A stretch of DNA of 5,621 bases. It comes from DATKCA01 sp035544675. GTDB taxonomy: Bacteria > Acidobacteriota > Thermoanaerobaculia > Gp7-AA8. The DNA lies in contig DATKCA010000062.1 in assembly GCA_035544675.1 (NCBI GenBank), forward strand, positions 1 to 5,621, written 5' to 3'. A program made the position numbers and the translations under genes. Of this stretch, positions 5,201-5,621 are shown one piece after another. The stretch's first letter is position 1. Each line of letters starts with the position of its first letter. A model generated the notes under the pieces. The model was not told the origin of the DNA. It saw only the letters and a list, made by a program, of their open reading frames with translations, and made no database searches.

Positions 5201-5421
5201 AAGTGAACTCGCCCGATGCGAAGACCAACTTCCGCAACCTGCTCGAAGGAAACGTGGCGCGGCGCTGGATGGAAGACGCAGCCGGCAGGCTGCGCGGCCT
5301 GATCGCCGCACCGAAACTCGTCACCGCACACGATGGCGGCGTCGCAGCCGACGACCTCCTCGGACTGCTGCCGGCCGCCGAGCGAGAGAACGCCGTGCGG
5401 GAGCTGTTCCTGATCGCATGA
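4966..5421 (+). CDS. GcvH-like (lipoyl/biotinyl-fold) protein, N-terminally truncated, no lipoyl-lysine
   Basis: In the frame one base behind the Fe-S gene, recognisable sequence starts near 4975-4981 (D-P-D-F-A-A-R-V-A-G-G). It continues through an H-protein-like hammerhead: I-D-V-P-A-R-G-Q, then L-V-S-P-I-E-G-T-V-V-D-V-N, and D-P-Y-G-H-G-W-L. A C-terminal extension follows, with N-L-L-E-G-N-V-A-R-R-W-M, H-D-G-G and a final E-L-F-L-I-A. Glycine-cleavage H proteins carry their lipoyl-Lys eight residues before the conserved Pro; here that residue is Gly (codon 5083-5085), and the nearest Lys is two residues earlier. A role as lipoyl shuttle is therefore doubtful. The N-terminal part of the domain, and any membrane anchor, is absent. 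GTG at 4966 is the only plausible local start but lacks a Shine-Dalgarno and lies inside the Fe-S gene. Best read as the 3' remnant of a separate gene joined by deletion or assembly collapse. Confidence 0.7.
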   Translation: MEADPDFAARVAGGVSRIDVPARGQWIRQGQKIIAMQKDGFELDLVSPIEGTVVDVNDAVLTDPNVTRADPYGHGWLLKVNSPDAKTNFRNLLEGNVARRWMEDAAGRLRGLIAAPKLVTAHDGGVAADDLLGLLPAAERENAVRELFLIA

Positions 5422-5433
5422 GGGGCGGGCCAC

Positions 5434-5475
5434 TCCCACCCCCGGGGGCGCCGGTGAGGACACCGGCGCTCCATT
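5434..5475. repeat. Palindromic element, copy 2 (half-element)
   Basis: Shares with copy 1 the TCCC loop (5434-5437), the CCCCCGGGGG centre (5439-5448), and a hairpin with the same AGGA loop (5457-5460) ending in TCCATT (5470-5475). The stem (5448-5456 with 5461-5469) differs from copy 1 by a G-to-C change on one arm matched by C-to-G on the other, so pairing is kept. The left hairpin is degraded. A further fragment of the right edge, GCCGGCGCTCCA, sits at 5500-5511. The element lies between convergent genes, after the H-like stop. Confidence 0.6.
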
Positions 5476-5534
5476 CCGATAGCCGGGTTGCCGCCAGTCG
5501 CCGGCGCTCCACGGTGACCGGTTTCCGCCACCCC

Positions 5535-5621
5535 CTACCGCTCCCGCGTGAGCGCCTTGTACTCCTTGAGATGGCCCAGCGCGGCAGCCTTGTCGCCGCG
5601 CTTCTCGAGGATGCCGGCCAG
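5535..5621 (-). CDS. TPR-type protein, C-terminus only
   Basis: Reading leftward from the window edge, 28 codons end in a TAG (5537-5535). The peptide has the tetratricopeptide helix-turn-helix spacing: L-A-G-I-L-E-K-R-G-D, then A-A-A-L-G-H-L-K-E-Y, and ends K-A-L-T-R-E-R. Placing the TPR at the extreme C-terminus is common in periplasmic or scaffold proteins, but the rest of the gene is outside the window, so no function is given. It converges with the H-like gene across a 113-bp spacer that contains palindromic element copy 2. Confidence 0.65.
   Translation of the reverse strand: MAGILEKRGDKAAALGHLKEYKALTRER

Noticed and set aside
4493..5421. A programmed frameshift producing a ferredoxin-H fusion
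   Set aside because: There is no slippery heptamer or downstream structure at 4961-4985, and both partners lack their expected flanking regions, which fits deletion or collapse better.
4783..5463. Minus-strand open frame across the Fe-S/H-like joint
   Set aside because: It is the complement of recognisable plus-strand domains and shows no family features; its start lies in the palindromic repeat.
1..5621. CRISPR array, tRNA, rRNA or transposase gene
   Set aside because: No regularly spaced direct repeats of 24-40 bp, no cloverleaf with CCA-type end, no rRNA core motifs and no DDE or HUH transposase motifs were seen.

Overview
The window is GC-rich (about 65% by eye) bacterial chromosomal DNA with short intergenic spaces, strong GGAGG-type ribosome binding sites and signal-peptide-bearing proteins, including a lipoprotein and periplasmic c-type cytochromes. 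This indicates a Gram-negative-type envelope. The gene mix (HybA-like Fe-S protein, small c-type cytochromes, GcvH-like protein, DUF4097-like solenoid) and the GC-rich palindromic spacer repeats would suit Acidobacteriota or a neighbouring phylum. That placement is inference; no marker gene settles it.

Layout. 1-76 (-): N-terminus of a lipoprotein that runs off the left edge. 77-372: non-coding spacer holding a 7-bp tandem repeat, a 66-bp double-hairpin palindromic element and a 12-bp inverted repeat that overlaps the next gene's stop. 373-2102 (-): a two-gene unit, an MFS drug-type exporter followed by peptide deformylase with a 13-bp overlap. 2103-2142: a 40-bp divergent promoter region. 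2143-2829 (+): a HAD phosphatase, closed by a clear intrinsic terminator (2843-2868). 2894-3607 (-): a secreted DGSG-repeat beta-solenoid (DUF4097-like). 3608-3716: divergent control region with palindromes. 3717-5421 (+): a redox cluster of two small c-type cytochromes, a four-cluster ferredoxin-like subunit and the C-terminal part of a glycine-cleavage-H-like protein. 5422-5534: convergent spacer with a second copy of the palindromic element. 5535-5621 (-): C-terminus of a TPR protein entering from the right edge.

The redox cluster is the most interesting part. Both cytochromes have a CXXCH haem site but no methionine at the usual distal-ligand position; a histidine sits there instead. The ferredoxin-like subunit has all 16 cluster cysteines. 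Near position 4965-4983, however, its reading frame gives way to another frame encoding a GcvH-like domain that has lost its N-terminus and has no lipoyl-lysine at the expected place. The simplest reading is that DNA between an Fe-S subunit gene and a downstream H-like gene has been lost, either by real deletion or by assembly collapse, leaving an out-of-frame joint. This is a candidate for a respiratory or electron-transfer module of unknown substrate, not proof of a new system.
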